From DATAEK01 sp036258055 (GTDB lineage: Bacteria > Acidobacteriota > Vicinamibacteria > Vicinamibacterales > 2-12-FULL-66-21), in contig DATAEK010000269.1 of the NCBI GenBank assembly GCA_036258055.1, positions 1-7,816 on the forward strand: a stretch of DNA of 7,816 nt, in the 5' to 3' direction. Each line of letters begins with the position of its first letter. Position 1 is the stretch's first letter. A program made the position numbers and the translations under genes. Positions 6,986-7,816 of the stretch are shown one piece after another. The notes under the pieces were generated by a model. It did not search any database. It was given only the letters and a program-made list of their open reading frames with translations, and was not told the DNA's origin.

Positions 6986-7001
6986 CACGAGCACTCCACG
7001 C

Positions 7002-7816
7002 ATGACTGCACTCACCGCGGATCGCACGGCCCATGCGATCGAGCCTGCACCCACGACACCGCACGGACTCGTCCACGTCGCCGAACATGGTGACGATGCG
7101 TCGTGGGACCGGTTCGTCGCGGGCCATCCTCAGTCGTCCGCGTATCTCTACTCGGGATGGCCGCGCCTCATCGGCCGCGCCTTCGGCCACCAAATCCGCA
7201 TGCTCGCCGCCGAGCGCGGCGGCGCGATTGCGGGGGTGCTGCCGCTCGTGATCATGCGGAGCCGGCTGTTTGGCAGGTTCGCGATCTCGCTGCCGTTCCT
7301 CAACGCGGGCGGACTGCTGGCTGACGACGCGGCCGCAGGCGACGCGCTCGTGAACGCGGCGGTGCGGGTTGCGCAGGATGCCCAGGCGAACTACCTCGAG
7401 TTGAGGCACACGGCGCGCCTCTGCCCGAGCCTGCTCGAACGTCGCCACAAAGTGGCGATGGCCCTTGGGCTGGAGAGCTCCGCCGATCGTCAGTGGGAAG
7501 TCGTCGATCGTAAAGTCCGCAACCAGGTGCGCAAGGCGGAGAAGAGCGGGCTGACGGCGGCGGTTGGCGGCGACGCGCTCCTGGATGCGTTCTACGACGT
7601 GTTCGCGCGAAACATGCGGGACCTCGGCACGCCGGTGTTTCCGATGGCGCTGTTTCGCGAGGCCGTTGCCACCTACCCAGATCTCACGACGGTGACCTGT
7701 GTCTACAAGGGGGAGCAGCCCATCGCCAGCGGGATCGTCCACCGCCGCGGCGACTGGGCCGAGGTGGTCTGGGCCTCGGCACTCCGCGAGTTCAATCCGC
7801 TCTGCGCGAACGTCTT
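7002..7816 (+). CDS. FemAB/GNAT-like transferase of the EPS/exosortase locus (TIGR03019 type), 3' end cut by window
   Basis: The open frame runs from ATG 7002 past the right edge (271 full codons visible); relatives are around 340-350 residues, so perhaps 70-80 are missing. Recognisable family segments include SSAYLYSGWPRLIGRAFGH (about 45-63), a conserved first GNAT-like half with GVLPLVIMRSRLFG and SLPFLNAGGLL, the basic KVRNQVRKAEKSG block, FYDVFARNMRDLGTPVFP, and VVWASALREFNPLCANV at the cut end. FemA/B proteins use aminoacyl-tRNA to add amino acids to peptidoglycan precursors; relatives in EPS loci are thought to transfer an acyl or aminoacyl group, acceptor unknown. No signal peptide or membrane segment is visible, so it is probably cytoplasmic. 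It starts 16 bases after the deacetylase stop without a clear ribosome binding site. The N-terminal ~20 residues look unstructured and the exact start is uncertain. Confidence 0.9.
   Translation, partial: MTALTADRTAHAIEPAPTTPHGLVHVAEHGDDASWDRFVAGHPQSSAYLYSGWPRLIGRAFGHQIRMLAAERGGAIAGVLPLVIMRSRLFGRFAISLPFLNAGGLLADDAAAGDALVNAAVRVAQDAQANYLELRHTARLCPSLLERRHKVAMALGLESSADRQWEVVDRKVRNQVRKAEKSGLTAAVGGDALLDAFYDVFARNMRDLGTPVFPMALFREAVATYPDLTTVTCVYKGEQPIASGIVHRRGDWAEVVWASALREFNPLCANV

Noticed and set aside
6986..7001. A terminator or promoter between deacetylase and FemAB-like gene
   Set aside because: The gap is only 16 bases and holds no hairpin or recognisable element.
6957..7742. A 261-codon open frame on the - strand opposite the FemAB-like gene
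   Set aside because: The + strand frame from 7002 gives a recognisable FemAB-like protein; the antisense product is Arg/His-rich with no motif.

Overview
The window is one stretch of a high-GC bacterial exopolysaccharide (EPS) locus. All seven main genes are on the + strand and packed end to end, with both outer genes cut by the window edges. Gene content matches the polysaccharide loci that accompany exosortase A / PEP-CTERM protein sorting in Gram-negative bacteria (families TIGR03016, 03007, 03015, 03018, 03013, 03006 and 03019). An outer-membrane barrel gene means a diderm host. GC-rich third positions and the gene order would suit an acidobacterium (e.g. Vicinamibacteria) or a proteobacterium; this taxonomic guess is weak, since no rRNA or other marker is present.

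Layout: 1-968, 3' part of an outer-membrane beta-barrel protein; 981-2573, Wzz-like chain-length determinant with three membrane segments; 2573-3589, ExeA-like AAA ATPase with a C-terminal extension; 3610-4560, cytoplasmic BY-type tyrosine kinase with a C-terminal tyrosine cluster; 4561-4688, the only sizeable gap, holding a doubtful 41-codon ORF and a hairpin; 4689-6077, polyprenyl-phosphate glycosyl-1-phosphate transferase; 6074-6985, polysaccharide deacetylase; 7002-7816 (cut), FemAB/GNAT-like transferase. No tRNA, rRNA, mobile element, CRISPR array, clear promoter or clear terminator was seen.

Inferred working: the sugar transferase starts the repeat unit on undecaprenyl phosphate at the inner membrane. 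Glycosyltransferases, flippase and polymerase must lie outside the window. The chain-length protein, its separate tyrosine kinase and the ATPase form the inner-membrane control module. The barrel is the likely outer-membrane partner. The deacetylase and FemAB-like enzyme probably modify the glycan. Junctions at 2571-2575 and 6074-6077 overlap and the other gaps are short, so most of the set is probably one transcript; the 128-base gap at 4561-4688 is the only likely place for internal control.

I recognise every main gene as a member of a known family and do not see an undescribed system. The points most worth a second look are the ORF/hairpin gap, the ATPase tail and the FemAB-like enzyme in a glycan operon.
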